The position numbers and the translations under genes are program-made. DNA of 64,000 bases from Glandiceps talaboti (Eukaryota > Hemichordata > Enteropneusta > Spengelidae): positions 20,655,642 through 20,719,641 of the forward strand of contig NC_135556.1 in assembly GCF_964340395.1 (NCBI RefSeq), in the 5' to 3' direction. Position 1 is the stretch's first letter. Each line of letters begins with the position of its first letter. The notes under the pieces are model-generated. The model was not told the origin of the DNA. It did no database searches and was given only the letters and a program-made list of their open reading frames with translations. This document shows, one piece after another, positions 25,680 to 38,800 of the stretch.

Positions 25680-26795
25680 ACTGTGTAGAAAGAACACGCT
25701 TGCCAGGTTGACCATTCCAGTCTGTTACAAAGGGTAGCTTGAGATCGGTACTATGAGTTTTAGGTTGCAGTTGTCTAAACAGGGCTTTAAAGTAGTCTTG
25801 GTATGTGTACAAGTATACACTCTCACCAATGGTAATTTGTTGAAATCAAAACTGATTTTGAAAAAGCTAGCTAATTAATGTTACATTAGTCTCATATGGA
25901 TGTCCTGTCACCAGGATGAAACACTAGGAACAAAATAATTTCAAAAAATTCAAGTGTACGTGAAAATATTGCGTTCACCTTTTATGTAAATTTTCTACAT
26001 TTCTGCCAACTACGTTATCAAAGAAATAAAACATGTAAAAGTTTCATGAGGATCGTTCTGTGCAAAGACTAAGAATGTATCATCCTTAATTCATATTGTG
26101 TTGGCAGGTGTTCATGTCATGCGTCCATCCTGATATCATCTACTTTTATGAGATGGTGACTCTCCATTTTCATTATTACAAGACAATGTTCTTAATCAAG
26201 ATGAAAAATGATTCAAAACAGCCTCAACACTGTACTTGCTCCAGACATGCTGTACATTAATTTACAAAAAAGACATGTTATAATTTAGTATTTTGTAAAT
26301 GTAATATGCATATTATTAATAATATCATCGTTGGAGCATTATAAATATGATATAAAATTACACCAGGCATTGTACAGAAACATTTAAAAAAATGATTTTA
26401 ACATGATTAGATCAGCATAAATTTGAATGTATTATTGTTTAGGGATAAGTTTTGCAACATTTTACTTTTCTGCTAGCTTAATGTTTCTCACATGGGTTAA
26501 GAAATAACATCATTTGATGTTATTGTTTACAACGATGATAGTGATTTGAATTTTGAAGAGTCACATCTGCTCTATGGGATAATTTAATTATAAAATTTGA
26601 AACAAACAATCCATCAATGAAGTCTCCTCCAGAAATCATAAATCAATATGCCAGTGGTATAGATATCACTGACACTTGAATGTATCAAATGAAGATTGAT
26701 TTCAGAAATTCAATAGGTCTGTGTGATGAGACTTATAAGTCTTTTGAATGACTCTCCCAGGTTAATAGTGATTTAATGAACAACAAGTAATAAAT
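25680..26795. other. Noncoding stretch, no supported gene
   Basis: No exon-like frame with splice sites; no clear repeat structure. Confidence 0.45.
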
Positions 26796-26799
26796 GTTT

Positions 26800-27300
26800 T
26801 AGGTCAACTTTTGTATTTGACTCATCAATTACTCTCCAATAGACAGTGCCATATTACAGGTCAGACAGATACATGTATCATAACAGGGGGTGACACACTT
26901 AGGTTATGTACCACTTTTTACAGCGGGGATGATTGACACCTATATACTTTGTGCAATGGGACACTTTCCAGGTAAAATTTTGTACTTGACTCATCAGTTA
27001 CTCTCCAATAGATAGATAGTACCACATTACAACAATACAGTTCAGGGTCATGCACGTGTCATGACAGGGGGTGACACACTTGGACTTTGAACCAATTTAC
27101 AGGGGACGACTCATTTGGCTCATCAAGTATAGACTGTAATGATATCATTTGTCCTGGTTTATCAGCCTGCCCTAAAGGGAAAGGGTGATTAGACCACACC
27201 CACAACAGCTGATCTGTCAGTCTACATCAATAACTTCTCAAATAGAAAAAACTACCAGGGTCATGCATGTGTCATGACAGGGGGTTACACACCCAAATGT
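26800..27300. repeat. Three diverged direct repeats
   Basis: Segments starting near 26810, 26985 and 27225 share TTGACTCATCA.TTACTCTCC, then CATG.A.GTGTCATGACAGG and GGGGGTGACACACTT, in the same order. Spacing is irregular (about 175 and 240 bases). No frame is kept across units. Confidence 0.7.
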
Positions 27301-27309
27301 ACAATGTAT

Positions 27310-30080
27310 GTGATGGAAAAGAGTTGTTTCTTTTTATATTCTTGAATCACAATGAAGCAGAAGTGGGTGTATAGAATAAAATATGAAAAACTTTGATTTG
27401 CAGGATTTATTTCCATGTAATTTAGTTTGAAATTTAGTTTAAATTTCAGGTGCAGTCAGAGTTGGAGAAACAAAGAAAAAGGAAATAGTTGCCATGATCT
27501 AGAAACAGACTAAAGTGATAATATTTATATGAATTATTGAGTGAAAGTGAGATGAAAGTTTCAAGTTTCAAAAAGGTCACCTTTCATGTATATCTGTCTG
27601 TGGAGAACATTTAGTATGTCAACTATGAGTCATACAGTTTATCATTTATTTATGGATTGAAGTAGTCACTATCAAGAAAAGAAAAGTGGTCAGGCTTTTT
27701 TTTTTCTCGCAGGATTAGTTTAGTTCAGTCTATTTCAGTAAAAACAACAAAATAGACAGTACAGATATAGAAATAAAAATTGTTGCCATAGAAATCAAGT
27801 GTTCAGGAATTAACATATATAAGTTAAGAGTTTAATAATTGTGAAATGATATCTACTTTGGTAATGGTTGCCAAGACTACAAGTTATTTAAAATGTAAGT
27901 CTACATGTATTACGTACGTGTATAGAAGTCATGAGAGTCAGTCTGTGTGCACAATTTGTAATTTAATATAGACTTCATTGATGTGTACGTTCTAGTATGC
28001 CATTGGAATTGCAGAAAAGATAGATTTGTGAAAAAATCAATTTCAATAAAAAAAAGAGGAGATAAGTTAAATGTTTTCAGCAATAGATGGATATTAGAAA
28101 TCAAAACTATTGATTTTTGAACGAAAAACAAAAAGAACTGTTCAGGAATTGTAAATATGATGTGATATAAGGTCATGTCATGTATTGTAAATCACATGAT
28201 ATCAATATCAGATTGAATTCCCCCAGGGAATCCTGACCTGTGTGAAGTACACTGATGATATTATTTATGATATGATAGAAGTAAAATATAATGTCGGCAT
28301 ATTGCATGTTTTACACAAAAGACAAATCATACCTTTTTCATATCACTTCGTCTGTAGTAAAATGGCTCTGTTTATTTTGTAGTGATCTGATTTTTTTTTT
28401 TTTTTTGTCCATCTGTCGCCGCCGCGTGTGTGTTTGTGTTATCTCGTAACCTCGGATTCATTTGGAAAATATGTTAGATTTGTATCTTAGATGTATATGA
28501 AAGATTAATGTGTGAATAAACTAATTTATATGTTCTACTGTGTGTGGTTTTTGTAGGTTTTGAGGAATGTGGGTGGTTCTATTGTTTTTTTCCCCGGGAC
28601 AGATGCAGTGTATTCGGATTGCAATTATTTCAATACTTGGCATCTTTTTGAATTCAGCAACCCCCCCCCCCCCTTATATTTCAACATGCACTAATCATTA
28701 TTAAAGTGTATTATGATTTACGAAAACAAAAGTTGCCAATAAGTATTTCACTTTATTCAAATTATTACTCTATTATGATTTCATTTTTAGTGTCACTGTA
28801 ACCTATTATTTTTATAGGTAAAGATGTCTTAATACCAATATCTACAAACCTGAGAGGTCTGTCCACAAAATTCCACCCTAGGTTAATGAATAAAAGTGCA
28901 TATCATGATCCCATTATTCAGTCAAACCGTAGGAGGCCAGAAGTCTTTTAGACGGAGTCTAGAGTCTTCCTAGTGATGACATCAAAATGCTTAATGTCTG
29001 TATGTATGAATTATTGAGTGTTATAGTCGTAATGCATCAACTTTCCCTCTGTGATTCAGACTGCAATTACTTCAGGTGAGGTGGTCTGATATTCCTTACA
29101 GCTCAGATATATACACATGTAAGTTCATCAATGTATTTGTATTTATATATATTTTAACACAACTAATACAGAAGGATATATGTATATGGATACAAAGTGT
29201 GGCAACGTATTTGTTAGGAAATGGTAATTCTCATTGACCAGTATTGATTGTTAAGAATGAAATAATCAGATAGTTAACATGTTAAGTTTTAAAAAATGTC
29301 AAAATACTGTAACTCAGAAATAGTATGGCAGATTGGGGGAGATATGTGGTTTGTATATTCCTCTGGATATGTAGATGAAAAATTGCTCAAAGTAAAGTAA
29401 CTGATTAGATGCTTATGATAGAAACACCATAGCAACCATGACCATACCCATAGCAACAGATTAAGTTTGGTATTTTTTGGTTAAAGCAAGTTTGATTATG
29501 TTGAATATTTGTAATTTCTGAAATCTCTAGCAACCATCGATAGCCACTGCAACTGCAGACAAAAATGGATGAAATTATTTCAGCTAAAATCGACTGGTTG
29601 TGTTTCAGTTCTATTGATACTGTATTTCATGTTTAGTAGAACTGATGTACAGGTACTGTAGTACCAGTGAAAAAAATGTAGCGTGACTATTTTATGATTT
29701 TGTATTGAGGCCAGCAAACAAGATTTTTTGACTACAGCCTAGTACAGGTGTATGCATGTAAAATCTGAAATAAATATCAGTTTTTGAAATGATGATGGAT
29801 AATATCATATGATATATGGCATATGTTATAGACAAAGAGTCCAAATGTAAGAAAATTGATATGATTTAAAGTTGTTTTTGATGTAAAAGGAAGAAAAACA
29901 TAATAGTAATATTTGGAAATCAGAATTTTGAAAACTATACCCATAGAATATACCAGCTTCCTAAAAAGCAATTACTTACAACGTTTGGAGATAAATTGTT
30001 ATTCTGTGATGTTGGCAGTTAAGCTTTGTCCTCTTGTTGAACCCAAAAAGTAACATCCAAACTCAATGTAGACTGGACTG
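27310..30080. other. Noncoding stretch with short homopolymers
   Basis: No supported gene. A poly-T run lies near 28391-28406 and a poly-C run near 28660-28673; a CATAGCAAC-type repeat fragment lies near 29430-29455. Confidence 0.5.
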
Positions 30081-30086
30081 CATAAA

Positions 30087-30087
30087 T

Positions 30088-30131
<44 letters not shown>

Positions 30132-30136
30132 CAGAC

Positions 30137-30229
<93 letters not shown>

Positions 30230-30312
30230 TATACATCATACATACACACATACATGCATACATCGATCATACATACATACATACATACATACATACATAC
30301 ATACATACATAC
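30087..30312. repeat. (GATA)n / (GACA)n / (CATA)n compound microsatellite
   Basis: Tetramer array passing from GATA through GACA to CATA. The Cys-Leu-Ser-Val frames are repeat artefacts. Confidence 0.95.
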
Positions 30313-30734
30313 CGGGGTACAGACAGACAAAATAAAAAAATACCTGAAAAAAAAGAAATGGTAATATTAATTCAATAATTATTGAATTCTGTCAACATGT
30401 GGTGCTCATTACTTTTAGAAAATTATGTGCAACATATTCTTTATTATCTGTTTACTGTTTAGGAGCTGGTAAAGCTACCTGTTTGTGCACAATACAATAG
30501 TAAGCTATATGTCACGCTTTGAAAAATAAAGCATGTAACAGATTTCCTTTTCTATGATATTCAGTTTTCATGTGGATAATAATTCCAGCTTTCAAAAAAT
30601 ATCACACATTATACCATGCATGAGCCAGGTTCAACAAAAAATATGGAATATATACATGTACATGTTCTCTCAGTGTGGATGTTCTAGCTGTCACAATAAC
30701 GTGTGTCTTTGTCATGACAACACATGTCTATGCC

Positions 30735-30820
30735 AGGTTCTGCTGTGTTCAAAATATAAATCAAAATGCTCAAAATTGCCATTAGTTTCCACAATTTAAA
30801 AAAATATTACTGGCGATGGT
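30735..30820. repeat. Dispersed repeat, copy 1
   Basis: Shares order and wording with 36098-36170 inside the first intron of the TRIM-like gene: CTGC.GTG.TCAAAATAT.AATCAAA, CTCAAA or TTCACA, TGCCATT. In both places it is followed by an ATTCAGC..GGAA block. Noncoding. Confidence 0.55.
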
Positions 30821-30822
30821 AC

Positions 30823-30979
30823 AATATTATTCCCCATTATTTTTTTTTCATTCAGCTGGAATATACTTGTGACCCTAAGGGTTGTCAGTACGAGTCGCGA
30901 GACGAGTAATGACAAAGGCCCCTTAGGTCACTCGTAGTATTCCTTAGCTGACCAAAGAAAAATATTGGGGAATAATATC
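30823..30979. other. About 157-bp near-palindromic hairpin centred on TCGCGA
   Basis: The left arm (ATATTATTCCCC ... CAGCTGGAATA ... GTGACCCTAAGGG ... CAGTAC) is mirrored on the right (GTAATG ... CCCCTTAGGTCAC ... TATTCCTTAGCTG ... GGGGAATAATAT). The centre is GAGTCGCGAGACGAG. The fold covers essentially the whole segment with a tiny loop. A fold-back MITE is most likely; a transcribed hairpin RNA cannot be excluded. Confidence 0.75.
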
Positions 30980-31340
30980 TAATTATAAGGTAATTTTGCA
31001 ATAACAACCTATTGCAAAATTGATGAAATGATGCCAAAGAAATATGTCCTGAACAATTTATGATGAGAACCATTTATCAGATTCATGCCGTGATTATTGT
31101 TGAATCAATTAAGATTATGAATTGAGTGGCAAAAATCCATCACATTTTCATAGCTTAATTTGTTTGTGTTTATACATTTCCAGTAGGAGGGTTGAAGGTT
31201 TTCAATTTAATAAATTTGCATTTAATTTGATGCTAGCCATCAATCTTGGTTGCCTTATGTGAGTGAGTCCAAGGTCGTTGAACCCTCTTATGCATATACA
31301 TACATGTCATTGCACTGGTGTGTTCATTCATTTTTTACAG

Positions 31341-31483
31341 GTACGGCGTGCTGCGAGGTGACGCCAATGCAATGCTCTGATTTAAAGTACCTTTAATACC
31401 GTGCTATTAAGTGTTGCAGTGTGTATATCGATGGAAAACGGATCCGATAGCTAGTAAGCTTTTCTTGCCACGGCAGATACAAG
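31341..31483 (+). other. Candidate noncoding 5' exon of the TRIM-like gene
   Basis: A 143-nt segment bounded by a good acceptor (TTTTTTACAG) and donor (CAAG|GTACGA), richer in CpG than its surroundings and without a long open frame. It lies upstream of, and on the same strand as, the TRIM-like gene, so a 5' UTR exon is plausible. No sequence in the window proves the link. Confidence 0.3.
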
Positions 31484-33256
31484 GTACGATATATCGTCAT
31501 GTCTGACTGACTGCCTTCCTACTAGTAATGCATGCTAATATGTCTGTTACTATTGTATTGAGAAATTGACTCTAGTCTCTCTGTTCACATTGCACAGAAT
31601 ATATATAAATTTAATGATGTCGTGTCTGAACATTTTAGCTCGTTAGTATTCAGTTTTCTATTGTTCGTTGCGAAAAATCCATTCTTGTGTCGCCACATTG
31701 CCAAACTCTAAATATGCTGAAAGAATCTACCTTTTCCAATCATCATTTTAAGTATAATGCATAATTCAGGGTGATAAGACCATATATACTCAAGTGCCCA
31801 TGAGGAAAGGAACGTTTTCAGGGCACCATACACTATGTGAGTGTTCTTAGCCTTGTGTTTTTGTTAAGGTCAATAGATATGGAAAGAAGATAAAATCGAC
31901 ATGAATCTCCCATTTGTCGTAGCCTGAGGTCTGTAATATAAATTACACGTATGGAAGAATAGAAAATTAGCAAATCGATTCAATTTTGCCAGATTTCCCT
32001 GTGTCTCTTACTACGATCAAATGTTATAAGTTATATATAGCAAAAAAATTGAAGTGTATGCATATTAAATAAATTTCATCTTTTCATCAGTCAACAACTT
32101 CAGTGCTTTATCATATTTGATGTGAAGTCTCAAAATTGCACTTTACATACAAGTATATTTTTCAAACGACAGGAGATTATATTTGCACATTATGTTGGCA
32201 TTATGGTTAATAGTTAGATTGCATTTAATTCTAAATGCAAGTTGATGCATAATATTTTTTAACACCGGAATGTACATGTACATATTTCAAATTTTGACAA
32301 ATTTCCTAGCTACTAAAAAATAGCAGAACCAGTAATTAAAAAATAATTAGGTTAACCCTAATAAAAAACATTGTTATTATCCATACATAAAAAATATATA
32401 AAAATACAAAAAAAAAAAATTTACAAAGACATTTACTTATGCTCCTAATTTTCTGATATCAAATGTCTGATAATGCATTGTTTGTTATAAGTTAGTTTAG
32501 AGTTTATTACGTTGTTCATGTTAGTGCTTTCATCTGTTCTTTGTTCTGAGCATTACTTACATAATGAAACTCAAGATCACAAGAATTAGCATGCATTGAT
32601 GTGAACTTGTCATGGAGAAAATTGAGAAATTACACACTTCCCAGCCGTAAGTCATGCATGCTAAGTGTATTGGGTATAGTGTAGTAGTTTGACACCGTGT
32701 TGGCATAGATCTTATTTGGGTAAGTTGAATGTAAGTGTTACCGAAAATGCATTTACTATCAATTTTGATAATTATTTAGGTACTCGTAATGAGATTTAAT
32801 TAAGAAATTATTTGGTGCTTTGAAGGGTAGATTAATTTTTTTTTACTACATGGCTGTGAACACAGAACATGTCTTGTAACTCTGATAAAACACAAATGCA
32901 TGCAGATTGAACTCAGACCTGATTTGCCAGTGTCAATTAATATCATATAATGTTAGGTTGATTACCTTCACAATGTATACACGAAGTGAGTTTGTCATCA
33001 GTACATGTATGTATTCTGAGTTGATACATGAATGGGGGAATTACGGTATAAACAAATATCAACATATGATATGATGATAAAGCTGCAAAAAAAAATTGAA
33101 GTAGGAATAAAAGAAAGCATATCCATAATGCAAATGATTGTGCCAACTGACAGGTCCTGTAGAATGTGTCTCTGTAAATTGTCAAGGGAATGCACTTCAT
33201 AAAAAAAGTCATTTTATTGCACACAAGGAAAACATGTTCTCTTTCAGTCAGAGCCT

Positions 33257-33261
33257 TGTAC

Positions 33262-33319
<58 letters not shown>
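33257..33319. repeat. (CA)n microsatellite
   Basis: Dinucleotide CA with one AA break, in noncoding sequence. Confidence 0.95.
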
Positions 33320-33321
<2 letters not shown>

Positions 33322-33557
33322 CTATATTCCAAAGAAATTGCAAGCGCCATCTTATTAATAACTAGGTTGGCATCCCGTTTGTGTGTTTCTTTTTGTGTGT
33401 TTAGTCTATACCTGTCTGCGTTTTTACATTTTTATATTTGCAGTTGTCAGTGTACTTTTTATCATGTTTAATGTATAAAGTGTAAATTTTTTCTATTGCT
33501 CGACACTGTGTGAGAAGAGCTATTTGGCTCAACAGTCTATCGAGTTGAAATAAAGTC

Positions 33558-33561
<4 letters not shown>

Positions 33562-33589
<28 letters not shown>

Positions 33590-33609
33590 TATATATATAT
33601 ATATATATA
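33562..33609. repeat. (AAT)n / (AT)n microsatellite
   Basis: AAT triplets followed by AT dinucleotides. Confidence 0.95.
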
Positions 33610-35270
33610 ATATCTCTCCGAAATATTTGGGTCAGAACTGTTTGGTTTATGATATTCTTTATATACATATTAAATCATATTTATGCAAATAGAACTCTGA
33701 TTTTTGTCTGTTAGCATTATTAAGCCTGTTTACCACATGTACTAATGTCAATGCATAGTTTTTAAAATACAGTACATTTTAACACTTGACTGTGTGAATT
33801 AAGTCAGTGCACAGTACATTGTGTATAAATTAATACTTTGTATTCAGAACTCTAATTTAATTTAATTAGTTAGATTATGAAGGATTGTCTCACGTATACA
33901 TATACACATGAGTACAAATAAGTCAAGGCTTCTCGTTTATTAAAACACTGTTGTCAAACGTTTTCATGGTCACAACCATTCATGAATGATGATTATAAGC
34001 CTCAATGTTTGAATCCCACAGTGCTGGATTACTAAAAATTAACACTTGGTGCCACTATGGGGATTGAATATATAGATCTGAAGCATTCCTTTGTTTGGAT
34101 CCACCTTTTTCTATAGCTGCAGTGCCAGAGAATTGTTTTTCACACTCAGATTTTAACCCCAATCTGACATTGACATTTTAGACATGCTGGAGAGTGTAAA
34201 ATTAATGAGCTATTGACAAGTTCATGTTTCATAATGCCAACATGAGACACACGTACTGTATGCTTTACGTACAGTACAATTCATCTGCTAATACTATCAT
34301 ATTCCCATAGATGTATGCCTTGATTACCATACAGCATTGTTTTGCATGATACCGGGATTCCATTTCTCAATTTTTGTCAATGGCAATTTCTGTGTGTGTT
34401 TGATAATGGTCATGAAATCGCTCATTTTGTTTGCCTATAACTTACTATAAGATATGGCTCCCTTAATTCACTGAGTAGAATAACACAAGAAAATTCTTTA
34501 AATGAAACAAAAATAATGGAGAAAAACAATCAGTTCTGGACAGCATCTCTTTCATTTCAGCCTATTCCATATTAGGCAGTGTTCATTTGCATATAGATTG
34601 TAATTGTTATCCTCCAAATAAAATATATGTAGGTGTGCAAGTTTTGTGAATGTAAAGTTTCCTTGAATGGAAAGTAATTTCCTTGTGTTATTAGTGTTAG
34701 TGTTAGTGTATATATAGTTGTAATTGTTGCTAATGTAGATGCATGCTGCTTTATCAAATCACAGATAATTGAGCCATGGTCTCATTGGCTGACACTATAA
34801 TTACAGAGATCTACATCAATCTGATTAAAAGCTAAGTTCTGTTTGGCTATTTGTTCTGCAATAGTTTTTTTTGTGCTTGAATTGTCCTACGTGTTGAAAT
34901 GTTGGTCTTGGTCCCTGCAGTCAAAACAAATAATGTACCATGCAAGCAAAATTAACTTAGGTACTGAATTGATGAACTGATTGCTTCCTGATCACCATGA
35001 CTACATTAGATTTTAATCAGATTGTGATGTACATATTCAACATCCATACTATCAATTCAAAGTGAACAACATAGCTGATCACTTCTGTGACATCGGATTT
35101 ACCATAATCAGATTTACATCCATCAATTTGATAATGTAAGATGTATGGAATCCATTTCTACATCTTATCACGATGCCAGTTCAATTCAAAATATGTCATC
35201 CTCAGAATCATGAATAATCTGACTTCAGATAAACTCTCAGCAGCACGCATGGATGAATGAATTATCATGT

Positions 35271-35740
35271 ACTGATGGTGTACAGATTATCATGATACAA
35301 TGTACCTGTTCTTTTCATTGCAGTCCTGTATCACTCTGGACGGATAGAAGAGTAGCTGAAGTAGAGCTACATTAACCCCACCCTGGGTAGCACATACTGG
35401 TGTACTGATTATCACAAATATTCTCTTCATTGCAGCCTGACTATCACTCGATCTGGACGGATAGAAGAGTAGCTGAAGTAGATATAGCTATACATTAACC
35501 CCCACCCTGGGTAGCACATACTGGTGTACTGATTATCACAAATGTTCTCTTCATTGCAGTGTGTATCACTCTGGATAGAAGAGTAGCTCTCAGTAGATAG
35601 CTACATTAACCCCCACCCTGGGTAGCACATACTGGTGTACTGATTATCACAAATGTTCTCTTCATTGCAGTGTGTATCACTCTGGACAGATAGAAGAGTA
35701 GCTCTCAGTAGATAGCTACATTAACCCAACCCTGGGTAGT
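35271..35740 (+). repeat. Four tandem copies of an intron-exon junction
   Basis: Units of 111-124 bases, each with TGATTATCA, a pyrimidine-rich CTCTTCATTGCAG acceptor (AG ending at 35323, 35435, 35559, 35670), then ATCACTC..GGA, GATAGAAGAGTAGCT, CTACATTAACCC and CCCTGGGTAG. The last unit runs straight into the start-codon exon. Each unit offers a usable 3' splice site and a weak downstream GT (CTGG|GTAG), so the array could supply alternative acceptors or small repeated 5' UTR exons. Confidence 0.85.
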
Positions 35741-35754
35741 AACGTGTCTAATTC

Positions 35755-35790
35755 ATGGCAGTATACAGCATACTGCTGCCAATCACGTAG
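35755..35790 (+). other. Upstream ORF (11 codons) before the TRIM-like start
   Basis: ATGGCAGTATAC... to TAG, in a different frame from the main ATG at 35840 and ending 49 bases before it. If the leader begins at the 35670 acceptor, ribosomes would meet this short frame first, so it could damp translation. Inference only. Confidence 0.4.
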
Positions 35791-35839
35791 TCGATGTCTT
35801 CCCAGAGACAGACATTATCTATTAGACAACCCTGACACA

Positions 35840-38800
35840 ATGAGTGTTGCCAACCCAGCTGTCAAATGTTCTATTTCCTATGAAGAGCCCAGGGGCTATT
35901 ATTGTACAATATGTTATCATGGATATAAGAGAGATGGACAGTTTATACCTAGGAACCTAATATGTGGACATACATTTTGTACAGGTATGTCTTCATGTTA
36001 CACCACACACAAGCCAAGTTGTACATGTCCAAACAGAAAATACAGGAATTATTTTCTAGTCGTCTTACTTCAGTAGGAGCCATATTTATATGATTCTGCA
36101 GTGCTCAAAATATGAATCAAAGTGTTCACAAATGCCATTGTTTTCCCATTCTTTTGCTTAAAATAAAAGCTCTTGAGTTATATTTATATTCTCCAGTATT
36201 TTTCTTTATTCAGCCAGGAAATACTCTTAACATGTGTAGTCACAACATGTCTTTGATTTGTATCGACAAACCCCATTACATGTATGTCACAGTACATCAC
36301 TTGCATCAATCTTGGGTGAACAAAGACAAGTAAGCAAAATCAAATTGAGCATTGCAGTTAACTATTCAGAAATCGTCTATGTGTGTATCTTTTCTCGTAC
36401 ACTTCAAATTTTTGAATATAAAATTGTCATAAATTTTGATTTTTGATTGTAATACATAGTTTACTCTTCAACATAAATATTTAGTGATGCAGTATTTTAA
36501 CTTTAGCTTTTGTTGATTTCCATTCATTTTACAGATCAATTTCATGGATTCATTATTTATTTATTTGTTTCAACAGAATGTCTTAAACGACTAGCCGGTC
36601 AAGCGACTTCATTCGGCCATGTCAAGTGTCCAACATGTAAATCTGACACGGCCATCAATGCCAGGGGTTCCTTTCCTTCCAATGATGTCCGTAAACTTCC
36701 GAAGAATTTTGGATTGTTGGAGATCCTGGAGGGACTGCAAGAAAGTTCACTGCTAGGTAGAAATGAAATTACAGGTGCAGCAGCAGGATCTGATTGTTTT
36801 GTTGATGATCCTGTAAGTTTACATAATATATTTTTTGAGTATTTAAAGCTGCACTAGCTGCAAGTGGAATGTTTGTTTTTAAAAAAAAAATATTTTCTTT
36901 GGTACAGTAACTCACTCGCAATATTGTACACAGTGAACAGTATTGCGCTATCACGTGTGGGTGAACATATTTTTCTATCTGTACACACAATAAATAAAAT
37001 CAAATTTATTTTTAGGTCTGCGCCCAAAAATCAGCGCCCTCAACGGCAATGATTTCAAACTGTTTCTTTACTGCTTATGGATAAGCTTGACTACTGATTT
37101 ACATATATAATGTCTAAGTATTAGTATTGTAGCAATTTTAAGTGAATATATAGGGATTGTGTGATCGAAAAATGATATTCCAGTCACAATTAGTACAGTT
37201 TTAAAACACAGATTGAAAACCGACCTTTTGCTCAAGAGTTAAACTAACCACTACTCTACCTACTGATAATACTGACCACTAATTAAGACAGACAATGTCT
37301 TTTTATAAGTAATTGACCAAATTTTAGTGATTATATCTTTGGTTATTTGATGACAAAAAATGTCCTAGTTGCAGCTAGTGCAGGTTTAAGATAAGTACTA
37401 TGGCTTGAGAGTGATATTTTGTTTATGTTCAGAATGTAATGAAATTTTGATTTCTTTTGTTGGGACAGCGACTGGTTTGTGAAGAACATGAAAAAGAAAC
37501 TAAGAAAGTGTATTGTATGACAGACAAAGAGATCATTTGTATTTATTGTCAAGTTTACGGCAAACACCGAGGTCATGATTGTCAGCTGATTTGTAAAGTG
37601 GCAGAGGAAGGCAGACAGGTATGGTAAATGTACCGTAATTACTTCACAATAACATTATTATTATTATTATTTTTTATTATATTATTTATTTGCCAGAGGT
37701 CGAAATTTTTTTACATATCAAGTGAGGAAAATGAAATAATCAAGTAATCACATCGCCAATGAGAAAAAACATGTAGTAGCAGCATACCTCCAGCAGTGAT
37801 GATTCATGCTTGTGATGCCAAACTTTGCCAAAAGCTTAAATTGCTCAAATCCAAATCCAGTATCAGATCTTCAATGCTTGTTTTAGCATTCTTTTCACAA
37901 AGTTTTATTTAACAAATAAACAAACGTACAAACAAACAGATAAACAGGGTGAACAAATTACTAAATTTTATTTTGGGAAAGGAAAAGAACATGAAAATTT
38001 TTTTAATGCTCAAAACAATCCCATAGCTATTATAAAGTGACAGATGAGTGAAAAAGGATAAAAATACACACACAAAAAAGAATTAAAAAGCTAACAAAAC
38101 TCAAAAAAGACAATCTGACAATACACAAATATGAGTAAATATGAATTCAATCGATGATTAAATTTAGTACCAGATATATACATATTGTAAGATTTTGAAT
38201 ATGAACCTTTATAATTCTCCTTAAAACAGATCCTAGGAAACTATATAGAAATGTTGTCCAAACAGAGAGACCATATGAATGAAGCCAGGAAAGCTCTCAC
38301 TGATGTTACCTTTGCTGTACGATGTCGAGAGGAAAAATTGATCAGAGAAGTTACTCGTCATTTTGAAACTTTGAGAAAGAAACTGTACAGAAGAGAGAAT
38401 CACTTGAAGAGTCAGATCAAAAATAAAACTAACGGAAAAATTGATACATTGGAAAACCAACAAAGGTGTGTACCAGTATGCTATGATAAGTGTTATACTA
38501 TAGGGAGAAGACATGTGGTGTAGGGTTGGTTGATGTTGATCTGTGTTAAACATGTTTGGTAATTAGTATAGCTGTCTAGTAAGGGCAACCCTATTTTTTT
38601 CTCTGTTTTTCATTACCGACCGACCCAAATTTTCAACTCAGACATCAAAATTTAAAAAAAAAACTTTCGCCCACCCAAAGTTGTGGAACAGCACCCACGT
38701 CAATGACACTTATTCACATAAACAGAGCATTTCTTTCATGACGGAAGTTGTTACATTTGTATATCAAGAAAGTGGTAGGGCCAATGAGACCAGTAATGTT

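Larger units (their letters stand above)
31484..35270. other. Noncoding stretch, presumed intron or upstream DNA
   Basis: No coding exon supported. It holds a (CA)n tract at 33257-33319 and (AAT)n/(AT)n at about 33562-33609. Confidence 0.5.

Noticed and set aside
30019-30330. Cys-Leu-Ser-Val repeat frame
   Set aside because: GACA/GATA microsatellite.
32943-33350. 135-codon - strand frame with a Cys-Val run
   Set aside because: Overlaps a CA microsatellite and has no supported structure; the hydrophobic part has no family match that I recognise.
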